Source of the DNA: JASFWK01 sp050049355
Lineage (GTDB): Bacteria; Chloroflexota; Anaerolineae; B4-G1; DUEL01
NCBI GenBank assembly: GCA_050049355.1
Contig: JASFWK010000112.1
Coordinates: forward strand, 1 to 7,108
Length of the DNA: 7,108 nt
Direction of reading: 5' to 3'
The notes beneath the pieces were generated by a model. The model saw nothing but the letters and a program-made list of their open reading frames with translations, had not been told where the DNA came from and searched no databases. The position numbers were made by a program, and so were the translations under genes. Positions 1 to 5,576 of the stretch are shown here, in pieces. The first letter of the stretch is position 1. Each line of letters starts with the position of its first letter.

Positions 1-76
1 CCCCGCACCGCATCTTCTGCGGTACCAAGGTAAGAAAACGCAAGACTACCGCGTCTAGAGGGATGAAGAACTCTAT

Positions 77-84
77 GGAGGAGG
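77..84 (+). promoter_or_regulatory. Shine-Dalgarno site of the DUF3179 gene
   Basis: The sequence GGAGGAGG ends six bases before the ATG at 91. It fixes that start over the ATGs at 63 and 75, which lie in another frame. No promoter can be recognised in the 90 bases available upstream. Confidence 0.7.
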
Positions 85-90
85 TAGTCG

Positions 91-1278
91 ATGCGTTGGA
101 TAGCATGGATTGGAATCTTTGCCCTGTTGCTGGGTGCTTGCGCTCCATCCCCCTCGCCACCCACGCCGCCTCCTGCATCGTCACTCACGCCACCGGCTTC
201 GCCGACCGTCTCTCTCTTGCCCCAAGAGGATCCGCCAACTGGCGCCGAGTTCGAATTCTCGACCGATTTCAGCTTGCACAGCGTACCCTACAGCGAGATC
301 CTATCCGGCGGCCCGCCTAAGGACGGCATCCCGGCCATCGACCATCCACGGTTCGTCACTGCTGAAGAGGCTGATGGGTGGCTGGAGCCTCAGGAGCCGG
401 TGATCCTGGTCCAGATTGGAGAAGATGCACGCGCCTACCCCATCCAGATCCTCATGTGGCACGAGATTGTCAACGACAATGTGGGAGACGTACCTGTGAC
501 CGTCACTTTCTGCCCACTCTGCAACACCGGCGTCGCCTTCGAGCGGACGGTGGAGGGGCGGGTTCTAGACTTCGGCACGACCGGCAGGCTGCGCTTCAGC
601 AACCTGGTCATGTACGATCGGCAGACGGAGAGCTGGTGGCAGCAGGCCACCGGCGAGGGGATTGTCGGCGAGTTCACTGGCCGCCACCTGACGTTGGTGC
701 CGGCTAACGTGATCTCGTGGGCGGACTTTCGGGTGAACTACCCAGAGGGTAAGGTGCTTTCGCGTGAAACGGGCTACAGCCGCGCGTATGGGCGGAACCC
801 GTACGCAGGCTATGACGACATCAACGGTTCTCCCCACCTGTTCGATGGAGAGACGCCCGACGGCGTATTGCCCCCTATGGCGCGGGTGGTGACGGTTGAT
901 CTTAACGGGGAGGCTGCGGGATACCCGTATGAGGTCCTGGAGGAGGTCCGCGTTGTCAATGACAGCGTCGGAGGACTCCCTATCGTGGTTCTGTGGGTTC
1001 CTGGCACCGCATCCGCCCTTGATAGCAGCTCCGTGGCCGCGGGCCGTGACGTCGGCGCGGCTGTCGTCTACTCGCGCGAGCTGGAAGGCCGGATCTTCAC
1101 CTTCGCCTCCGACGACGGCAGGATCGTGGACGAGCAGACCGGCAGCGAGTGGGACGTGCTGGGGCGGGCCGTCAGCGGTCCGGAGGAAGGCATGCAGCTG
1201 TCACCCGTGGTCAGCATCAACCACTTCTGGTTCTCGTGGGCAGCTTTCCGACCGGAGACGCGGATCTATCAACCGTGA
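91..1278 (+). CDS. DUF3179 domain-containing lipoprotein
   Basis: This is a 395-residue exported lipoprotein of the DUF3179 family, whose biochemical function is unknown. Residues 1-17 form a lipoprotein signal peptide (hydrophobic stretch, then LGAC with Cys17 as the lipidation site), followed by a Pro/Ser/Thr-rich linker to about residue 50. The family core starts near residue 78. It carries the hallmark FCPLC segment (residues 140-144, Cys141 and Cys144) followed by NTGVAF, and later a WWQQATGEG segment (182-190). Residues about 114-225 and 276-393 look like two copies of one module: RAYPIQIL..IVNDNVGDVPV matches AGYPYEVL..VVNDSVGGLPI. The second copy has VPGTASALD where the first has the CPLC motif. 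The next genes encode an exported thioredoxin-like protein and a CcdA-type transporter, so a thiol-redox role or client status for CPLC is plausible but inferred. It starts at the ATG with a GGAGGAGG site upstream. A metal-binding role for the CPLC cysteines is the main alternative. Confidence 0.93.
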   Translation: MRWIAWIGIFALLLGACAPSPSPPTPPPASSLTPPASPTVSLLPQEDPPTGAEFEFSTDFSLHSVPYSEILSGGPPKDGIPAIDHPRFVTAEEADGWLEPQEPVILVQIGEDARAYPIQILMWHEIVNDNVGDVPVTVTFCPLCNTGVAFERTVEGRVLDFGTTGRLRFSNLVMYDRQTESWWQQATGEGIVGEFTGRHLTLVPANVISWADFRVNYPEGKVLSRETGYSRAYGRNPYAGYDDINGSPHLFDGETPDGVLPPMARVVTVDLNGEAAGYPYEVLEEVRVVNDSVGGLPIVVLWVPGTASALDSSSVAAGRDVGAAVVYSRELEGRIFTFASDDGRIVDEQTGSEWDVLGRAVSGPEEGMQLSPVVSINHFWFSWAAFRPETRIYQP

Positions 1279-1360
1279 AAGACAGGGTGCTCAGGACGTG
1301 GCGGGGAGAACTTCGGAGGGCCCAGGCCCTGTGCGACCCGAGGACGTGGTCTCGGGAGAT

Positions 1361-1367
1361 GAGGAAG
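1361..1367 (+). promoter_or_regulatory. Shine-Dalgarno site of the TlpA-like gene
   Basis: GAGGAAG ends eight bases before the ATG at 1376. The reading frame stays open upstream to 896, inside the DUF3179 gene, so this site and the signal peptide that follows it are what define the true start. Confidence 0.6.
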
Positions 1368-1375
1368 TGTGGCAG

Positions 1376-1942
1376 ATGAACCGGCGGGGTCCGATACTGC
1401 CTCTTCTAGCAGGCACAGCACTCGTTGTCTTGCTTTCGCTGTCTGGATGCATCACCGCTGACTCATCGGGAGTATCCGCATCAGCTAAGGCCCCGCAGAT
1501 TGAGATCGCTGTGTATCAGGGTGCGGATGTGCTGGGTGGACAGGTGGTCACGTTCACAGAGGTACTCGCTCGGGGACGACCGGTCGTTCTCAATATGTGG
1601 GCTGGACTCTGTCCGGCATGTCGTACGGAGATGCCGATGTTGCAGAGGGCGTACGAGAGGTACGGAGGCAGTGTGTTGGTGCTCGGGTTGGATGTGGGGT
1701 CATTCACCGGGCTCGGTTCCGAGCAGGACGCACATGCCTTGCTCGAAGAGCTGGCGATTACCTTTCCCGCCGGGGCTCCCTCGGACGCTGCGGTTATGCG
1801 GGAGTACGGGGTCATCGGAATGCCGTCCACGTACTTCATCAAACCCGATGGCGAGATCGTCCAACGGTGGAACGGGATCCTCTCCGAAGGTCTGTTGCAG
1901 GAGTACATAGAAGCGCTGCTTGAGGGTTCGGCTGGATCCTAG
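1376..1942 (+). CDS. TlpA-like thioredoxin-fold lipoprotein
   Basis: This is a 188-residue extracytoplasmic thiol-disulfide oxidoreductase of the TlpA/ResA type. It has a lipoprotein signal peptide with lipobox LSGC (Cys25), a short linker, and then a thioredoxin fold. The redox motif is WAGLCPACR (CPAC, residues 79-82), followed by EMPMLQRAYERY as in TlpA proteins. The cis-proline segment is GMPSTYFIKPDG (Pro150), and the C-terminal helix is near 171-184. In this family the CxxC is usually kept reduced by a CcdA or DsbD membrane protein, and such a gene lies immediately downstream. The protein would act on the outer face of the membrane, reducing disulfides in exported proteins or in apocytochromes. 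No cytochrome maturation genes are visible here, so the client is unknown. It is separated from the DUF3179 gene by 97 bases with no recognisable terminator and is probably cotranscribed with it. The start at 1376 gives a clean signal peptide. The longer in-frame extension overlaps the DUF3179 gene and is not credible. Confidence 0.92.
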   Translation: MNRRGPILPLLAGTALVVLLSLSGCITADSSGVSASAKAPQIEIAVYQGADVLGGQVVTFTEVLARGRPVVLNMWAGLCPACRTEMPMLQRAYERYGGSVLVLGLDVGSFTGLGSEQDAHALLEELAITFPAGAPSDAAVMREYGVIGMPSTYFIKPDGEIVQRWNGILSEGLLQEYIEALLEGSAGS

Positions 1943-2025
1943 GATCTGGCCTTGGTTGACCAATAGGCTCCGCTGTGCAGTTCCTGCAGCCCACTGTGAC
2001 AGAGGCTAGGTGGGAATGGAATGAA

Positions 2026-2901
2026 ATGAAAGGCACAACGGTTGGGAGGGGACGGGCGGACGCCCGCGGCAAGAGGAGGAGCTCGAAGGCGGCGGCCGGG
2101 TGGCTGAGCGTGGCTCTCTCCTTCGTCATACCTGCAGTCCTTGTGGTGGGCCTTCTGGTGCTGTTGATCAGGACTCGAGGGGGATTGGAGGCAGGCGTAG
2201 CCAGCCTCACCCGCCTCTTCCCGCTGGGGTACGCATTTGCGGCTGGGATGGTCGCCAGCGTCAATCCCTGTGGGGTCCTGTTGCTTTCCAGCTACGCGTT
2301 CTACATGCTGAGGACCCGGGGGGCGGAGGTCTCGGTCTTGCGGCAGACGCTGGGGAGTCTGCTTGTGGCTGTCGTAGCGACCGGGGGGTTTCTCCTCGTC
2401 TTCACCATAGTGGGCGGCGTCGTGACGGTTGGCGGGCGGTGGCTGATCGCCATCTTCCCCTACGCAGGACTCGTCATCGGGTTGGCGATGGTCGGGCTGG
2501 GGGGGTGGCTGCTGGTTTCCCGACGGGCCCTCGGCCTTGGCATGCTGACAGGCAGCCGAGCGGTCCTCGCCCAGAAGGGCGGTCTGGGCAATGCCTTCCT
2601 CTTCGGCGTTGTCTACGCAGCGGCCTCGGTGAGCTGTACGCTTCCGGTGTTCCTGGTGGTCGTCGGGAGTGCACTGGCAGGCGAGAGCGCGCTCATCTCT
2701 CTCGGACAGTTTGTTGGCTATGCTCTTGGTATGGGCACGATAGTTGCAGCTGTCACCGTAGGCGCTGCTCTCTTCCGGCGAGCGATGGCCCGATGGCTCC
2801 GGCTCCTGATGCCGCATGTGCACCCGCTGAACGCGATGTTCCTGATCGGCGCCGGGGCATACTTGATCTACTACTGGGTGTTCCAGGCGGGGCTTACGTA
2901 G
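2026..2901 (+). CDS. CcdA/DsbD-type membrane thiol transporter
   Basis: This 291-residue polytopic membrane protein belongs to the cytochrome c biogenesis (CcdA)/DsbD transmembrane family, which moves reducing equivalents from cytoplasmic thiols to extracytoplasmic thioredoxin-like proteins. The two expected cysteines are present, one in each half: NPCG (Cys82, within GMVASVNPCGVLLL) and SCTLP (Cys204, within VSCTLPVFLVVV). Hydrophobic segments lie near residues 26-48, 67-93, 111-136, 139-165, 187-215, 224-250 and 270-287. That is the six-helix core plus one extra N-terminal helix. The first 21 residues are basic (RGR, GKRR), consistent with a cytoplasmic N-terminus. It lies 83 bases after the TlpA-like lipoprotein, its likely partner. 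I chose the ATG at 2026, with AGGTGGG at 2008-2014 upstream. An in-frame GTG at 1975 would add 17 residues and cannot be excluded. The second half of the gene is followed directly by the broken glutaredoxin gene. Confidence 0.92.
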   Translation: MKGTTVGRGRADARGKRRSSKAAAGWLSVALSFVIPAVLVVGLLVLLIRTRGGLEAGVASLTRLFPLGYAFAAGMVASVNPCGVLLLSSYAFYMLRTRGAEVSVLRQTLGSLLVAVVATGGFLLVFTIVGGVVTVGGRWLIAIFPYAGLVIGLAMVGLGGWLLVSRRALGLGMLTGSRAVLAQKGGLGNAFLFGVVYAAASVSCTLPVFLVVVGSALAGESALISLGQFVGYALGMGTIVAAVTVGAALFRRAMARWLRLLMPHVHPLNAMFLIGAGAYLIYYWVFQAGLT

Positions 2902-2910
2902 GAGGGGGGA
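2900..2910 (+). promoter_or_regulatory. Retained Shine-Dalgarno site of the broken glutaredoxin gene
   Basis: AGGAGGGGGGA overlaps the TAG stop of the CcdA-like gene and ends five bases before the ATG at 2916. The arrangement implies that the glutaredoxin gene was once translated as the next cistron of the same message. The site is still strong although the gene behind it is broken. Confidence 0.55.
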
Positions 2911-2915
2911 GCCTG

Positions 2916-3189
2916 ATGGAAGAGGTCTTCTACGGCACGAACTGGCGTGCAGACTCCAGGCCCGCTCGCCCGTTCTGGATGAGCATCAGACTCCCTACGC
3001 CGGGTGGGCGTGAATGGGGATCTGGAAGCTGGCTCCTATGAGGCATTCAGAGTCTCCACCATCGTTTTCCCAGATGGCTCGATCTTGGTGGAACCCACCC
3101 CTGCCGAACTGATGCGAAGGATTGAGCGCGCTGTGCGACTCGGGTGCGGCTCTTTGCTGAGTGGGAAAGGAGGGAAAACCAATGACTGA
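2916..3189 (+). pseudogene. Decayed stand-alone glutaredoxin gene, frameshifted, active-site cysteines lost
   Basis: Three reading frames in succession match one glutaredoxin-like domain. Positions 2916-2973 read MEEVFYGTNWRADSRPARPF, matching VVYGTTWCPDCKRAKQF of the intact downstream gene. A one-base loss near 2974 shifts to a frame reading LDEHQTPYAGWA up to a TGA at 3011. A second shift near 3008 leads to a frame reading VNGDLEAGSYEAFR and then STIVFPDGSILVEP, matching PTIVFTDGSILVEP, and running to a TGA at 3187-3189. Both redox cysteines are gone (WCPDC is WRADS, with Arg and Ser in their places), and about six residues before STIVF appear deleted. Read from its own ATG, it yields only 41 residues, stopping at 3041. 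Bases 3058-3096 match 3359-3397 of the downstream gene at 32 of 39 positions, with six of the seven differences at third codon positions, so the copy evolved as a working protein before it decayed. The tail of the last frame overlaps the start of the next gene. Indel errors in the assembly could explain the frameshifts but not the cysteine losses. Confidence 0.82.
3166..3174 (+). promoter_or_regulatory. Shine-Dalgarno site of the glutaredoxin-reductase fusion
   Basis: AAAGGAGGG lies seven bases before the ATG at 3182 and selects it over the in-frame GTG at 3161, which lies upstream of the site. It is embedded in the 3' end of the broken glutaredoxin copy. Confidence 0.75.
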
Positions 3190-4375
3190 AGAGCATGAGG
3201 CAATCGTCGTCTACGGCACCACTTGGTGTCCTGACTGCAAGCGCGCCAAACAGTTTCTCGGCGATCAGCGCATTCACTACCACTGGGTAGACATAGAGCG
3301 CGATTCCGAAGCGATGGCGTACGTGGAGGAGGTGAACCAAGGCAAGCGAATCATCCCCACGATCGTTTTCACGGATGGATCCATCTTGGTCGAGCCCTCG
3401 AACGCTGAACTGGCCGCGAAACTGGGCCTGACGACGGAGGCTGAACGGACCTTCTACGACGTGGTTGTCGTCGGCGCGGGGCCGGCTGGGCTGACGGCGG
3501 CTATCTATGCCGCCCGTGAGGGGTTGGACGTGTTGGTCATCGAGAAGAGCGTCCCCGGCGGTCAGGCGGGAGTCACCCAGATCATAGATAACTATCCCGG
3601 CTTCGACGAGGGGATCAGCGGCGAGGAGTTCGCCCGCAGGCTGGTCAACCAGGCCCGCCGCTTTGGTGCTGAGCTCTTGCAGGCGCAGGAGGTGACCGCC
3701 ATCCGCACCAACGGCCGGTATCGTGAGGTGTTGACTGCCGACGACAGCTGCTACGCTGGGCGTGCGGTGCTCATCGGCACCGGGGCCCGCTATCGGCGTC
3801 TGAACGTGCCTGGGGAGGAGGAGCTGATCGGCGTCAACGTTCACTTCTGCGCCACCTGCGACGGTGCGTTCTACAAGGACAAGGAAGTACTGGTCATCGG
3901 CGGTGGCAACAGTGCCTTCGAGGAGGGCCTGTTCCTGACCAAGTTCGCTGCCCACGTGACCATTGCCACGCACAGTGCCAAGGTCAAGGCCAGCAGCATG
4001 CTGCAGGAGAAAGTGGCTGGCCGAGGGGATATGACGGTGGTGACCAACCACGACGTGCAGGAGTTTGCCCTGGCGGATGGTCGCCTGAGCGCCGTGAAGG
4101 TTCTGGACCGGGAGACGAGCGAGGTCAAGGAGTGGCATCCGGATGGGGTGTTCGTCTTCATTGGTGTCACTCCCAACAGTGAGTTCCTGCCCGCCGAGAT
4201 CGAGCGCGATCGTTTCGGCTTCGTCCTCACCGACGATTCCATGCAGGCCTCCATCAAGGGGTTCTTTGCAGCGGGCGACGTCCGGGCTGGAGCAACGGCG
4301 CAGGCAGCCTCGGCCGCGGGGGAGGGCGCGGCGGTAGCGCTGATGATGCGGGAATACCTGCAGACCGTGGGGTAG
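3182..4375 (+). CDS. Glutaredoxin-thioredoxin reductase fusion flavoprotein
   Basis: This 397-residue cytoplasmic protein joins a mycoredoxin/glutaredoxin-like domain (residues about 7-83) to a thioredoxin-reductase-like flavoprotein (about 92-396). In the first domain the redox motif is TWCPDCK (Cys16, Cys19) and the cis-proline segment is IIPTIVF (Pro59). In the second, VVGAGPAGLTAA (97-107) binds FAD, CATCDG (Cys223, Cys226) is the redox-active disulfide, GGGNSAFEE (240-248) belongs to the pyridine-nucleotide domain, and FFAAGDVRAG (361-370) closes the FAD site. The fused glutaredoxin is the likely direct acceptor of electrons from the flavin disulfide and a possible donor to the CcdA-like membrane protein. 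The HRRxxxR signature typical of NADPH-specific thioredoxin reductases is missing: the region reads ATHSAKVKAS (262-271), closer to the AhpF pattern, so NADH or another donor is possible. The start at 3182 has a strong ribosome binding site. A long open frame antisense to this gene is a composition shadow. Confidence 0.95.
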   Translation: MTEEHEAIVVYGTTWCPDCKRAKQFLGDQRIHYHWVDIERDSEAMAYVEEVNQGKRIIPTIVFTDGSILVEPSNAELAAKLGLTTEAERTFYDVVVVGAGPAGLTAAIYAAREGLDVLVIEKSVPGGQAGVTQIIDNYPGFDEGISGEEFARRLVNQARRFGAELLQAQEVTAIRTNGRYREVLTADDSCYAGRAVLIGTGARYRRLNVPGEEELIGVNVHFCATCDGAFYKDKEVLVIGGGNSAFEEGLFLTKFAAHVTIATHSAKVKASSMLQEKVAGRGDMTVVTNHDVQEFALADGRLSAVKVLDRETSEVKEWHPDGVFVFIGVTPNSEFLPAEIERDRFGFVLTDDSMQASIKGFFAAGDVRAGATAQAASAAGEGAAVALMMREYLQTVG

Positions 4376-4426
4376 GGATTCTCTCGCGGATCGATCTCGG
4401 CGAGTATCTGGAGGCGCAGCAGAAGC

Positions 4427-4434
4427 AGGAGGGG
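4427..4434 (+). promoter_or_regulatory. Shine-Dalgarno site of the discoidin lipoprotein gene
   Basis: AGGAGGGG ends six bases before the ATG at 4441. The frame is open upstream through the 65-base gap to the reductase gene, but there is no start codon in that stretch. The signal peptide also begins right at 4441. Confidence 0.65.
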
Positions 4435-4440
4435 ATAGCG

Positions 4441-5271
4441 ATGAAACCTGACCGCTGGTTTGCGTTGTGTCTCGCGCTGACGCTCACAGCGTGTGGGCCC
4501 TCAGTCTCCCCCGGCACAGCCATACTTTCGCTGGAGGAGCTGCCGGATGGCTTCGAGGGACCGGACGTGGTGGACAACATCGGCACCTCGGTGACGATTG
4601 AGTTTGCCGGCGGTGTACCTACTGTCTGCAATGTCGCCTACGGCATGGATGTCGACTATGGGAGCTTGGCTACCATGCCGATGATGGGCGGGGCGGTACG
4701 TGATCACGCCGTCACTCTCACCGGGCTGACCCCCAACACCGGCTATCACTATCGTATCACCTTGACCGATGAGCAGGCACGTGTCTATCAGTCGCAAGAC
4801 TTCACCTTCACGACCGCCGCCGGCGTTGAGGGCGCGGGGATCCGGGAGAACGTCGCAGCGCTGAGCGCGGGCGCGCGCGTGATCGGTGTTTCCAGCAACT
4901 GGGGTGGCGGCGGCAACGCAGGTAGCTATGGAGCGAGTAGGGCCTTTGACGAGCAGCCTGGTACCGAGTGGTCGTCCGATGGCGACGGCGACGGTGCCTG
5001 GATCGAGATCGAGCTGGCCCAGACCTATGAGGTGCACACCATCGGCTTGTGGACGCGCAGAATGAGCGACGGCACGGCCCAGATCTTGAGCTTCAGCATT
5101 ACTACCGACCAGGGCGAGACCTTCGGTCCGTTCGACTTGCCCGACGCCAACCGCGTGTATACCTTTCCCGTGCAGTTTGCGGCCCGCACTTTGCGCTTCG
5201 ACGCCGTGGAGACCAGCGGCGGGAACACGGGCGCTGTGGAGATTGGGGTCTACGGCACACCGCTGGAGTAG
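4441..5271 (+). CDS. Lipoprotein with fibronectin-III-like and discoidin (F5/8 C) domains
   Basis: This is a 276-residue surface lipoprotein. The signal peptide ends in LTAC (Cys18). Residues about 40-127 resemble a fibronectin type III fold: VTIEF, then LTGLTPNTGYHYRITLTDE, and the closing strand FTFTT. Residues about 147-274 resemble a galactose-binding/discoidin (F5/8 type C) jelly roll: ASRAFDEQPGTEWSSDGDGDGAWIEIEL is the usual core in which Trp and acidic residues shape a ligand or calcium site (quoted here in parts: ASRAFDEQPG at 165-174, TEWSSDGDGD at 175-184). It continues with VHTIGLWTR, then LRFDAVETSGGNTGAVEIGVYG near the C-terminus. Such domain pairs usually bind glycans or cell-surface polymers, and no catalytic domain is visible. 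It lies 65 bases after the reductase gene and could be the last cistron of that transcript, but nothing in its sequence links it to thiol chemistry. Apart from the lipidation Cys18, the Cys near the signal peptide (10) and Cys63 are the only ones. Its ligand is unknown. Confidence 0.88.
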   Translation: MKPDRWFALCLALTLTACGPSVSPGTAILSLEELPDGFEGPDVVDNIGTSVTIEFAGGVPTVCNVAYGMDVDYGSLATMPMMGGAVRDHAVTLTGLTPNTGYHYRITLTDEQARVYQSQDFTFTTAAGVEGAGIRENVAALSAGARVIGVSSNWGGGGNAGSYGASRAFDEQPGTEWSSDGDGDGAWIEIELAQTYEVHTIGLWTRRMSDGTAQILSFSITTDQGETFGPFDLPDANRVYTFPVQFAARTLRFDAVETSGGNTGAVEIGVYGTPLE

Positions 5272-5323
5272 ATCAGGAAGGGAAGAAGGACAGCAGATTC
5301 GTGGCATCGACTCTTCGCAGACT

Positions 5324-5358
5324 CCTGCTCGGTAGGTCTCCCTCCACTGCCGAGCAGG
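5324..5358 (+). terminator. Strong hairpin after the discoidin lipoprotein gene, possible terminator
   Basis: CCTGCTCGGTAG (5324-5335) pairs with CTGCCGAGCAGG (5347-5358). This gives a 12-base-pair stem with a single G-T wobble and an 11-base loop. It begins 52 bases after the lipoprotein stop codon. No T-run follows on either strand, so it is not a classical intrinsic terminator. It could be a U-less terminator, an RNA 3'-end stabiliser, or an inverted-repeat binding site for a dimeric protein. Confidence 0.45.
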
Positions 5359-5560
5359 TGCACGGGTTGACGAAGGTCAGGATGCTGGCGCGGTCTCCTA
5401 GCACATGCTCTGTGGTGCGGTGCCAATGCCGCTGAGGAGATCCTGCTGTTCTGGTGGTGTCTTTGGCTGGTTCGGGGGCGCTGCTCACTCTCGGTTTGCC
5501 GAGTCCTTCTCTGGGTCAGTATGGGGGCCGCACGCCTTCGGTCGCACGCCAGGCAGCAGA

Positions 5561-5566
5561 GGGAGG
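5561..5566 (+). promoter_or_regulatory. Shine-Dalgarno site of the epimerase gene
   Basis: GGGAGG ends ten bases before the GTG at 5577. It supports a GTG start, which is needed because the conserved N-terminal segment TAEQMREVDR begins before the first in-frame ATG. Confidence 0.55.
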
Positions 5567-5576
5567 ATAGTGAGAA

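Larger units (their letters stand above)
5272..5576. other. Intergenic spacer of 305 bases with one strong hairpin
   Basis: No frame here gives a credible protein, and the open frames that cross it are extensions of neighbouring-frame shadows. It contains the hairpin at 5324-5358, a weak inverted repeat CTCGG/CCGAG at 5490-5503, and the ribosome binding site of the epimerase gene at its 3' end. I see no convincing -35/-10 promoter pair, although a promoter for the downstream gene would be expected here if the hairpin stops transcription. Confidence 0.6.

Noticed and set aside
7..23. Six-base-pair hairpin ACCGCA/TGCGGT at the window start
   Set aside because: A stem of this size is expected many times by chance in 7 kb, and no T-run follows.
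2..58. Possible C-terminus of an upstream gene (frame ending in TAG at 56-58, reading RYQGKKTQDYRV)
   Set aside because: Only 18 codons are visible, and no family can be recognised, so it could equally be noncoding.
1293..1349. Direct repeat AGGACGTGG (1293-1301 and 1341-1349) and the inverted repeat AGGGCC/GGCCCT at 1317-1330 between the first two genes
   Set aside because: Short, and not associated with a recognisable promoter. Noted as a weak candidate only.
896..1375. Upstream extension of the TlpA-like frame into the DUF3179 gene
   Set aside because: The extension is low-complexity out-of-frame sequence. The lipoprotein signal and the GAGGAAG site place the start at 1376.
1935..1946. 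Perfect 12-base palindrome GATCCTAGGATC over the TlpA-like stop codon
   Set aside because: One or two such palindromes are expected by chance in a window of this length, and it is not placed like an operator.
1939..2823. Antisense open frame of 294 codons opposite the CcdA-like gene
   Set aside because: The translation is a His/Gln/Pro/Arg-rich sequence typical of reading hydrophobic codons backwards. No ribosome binding site or family resemblance.
3047..4138. Long antisense open frame of 363 codons opposite the reductase gene
   Set aside because: It has no recognisable domain or start signal and lies wholly antisense to a gene with clear motifs. Such frames are frequent in GC-rich genes.
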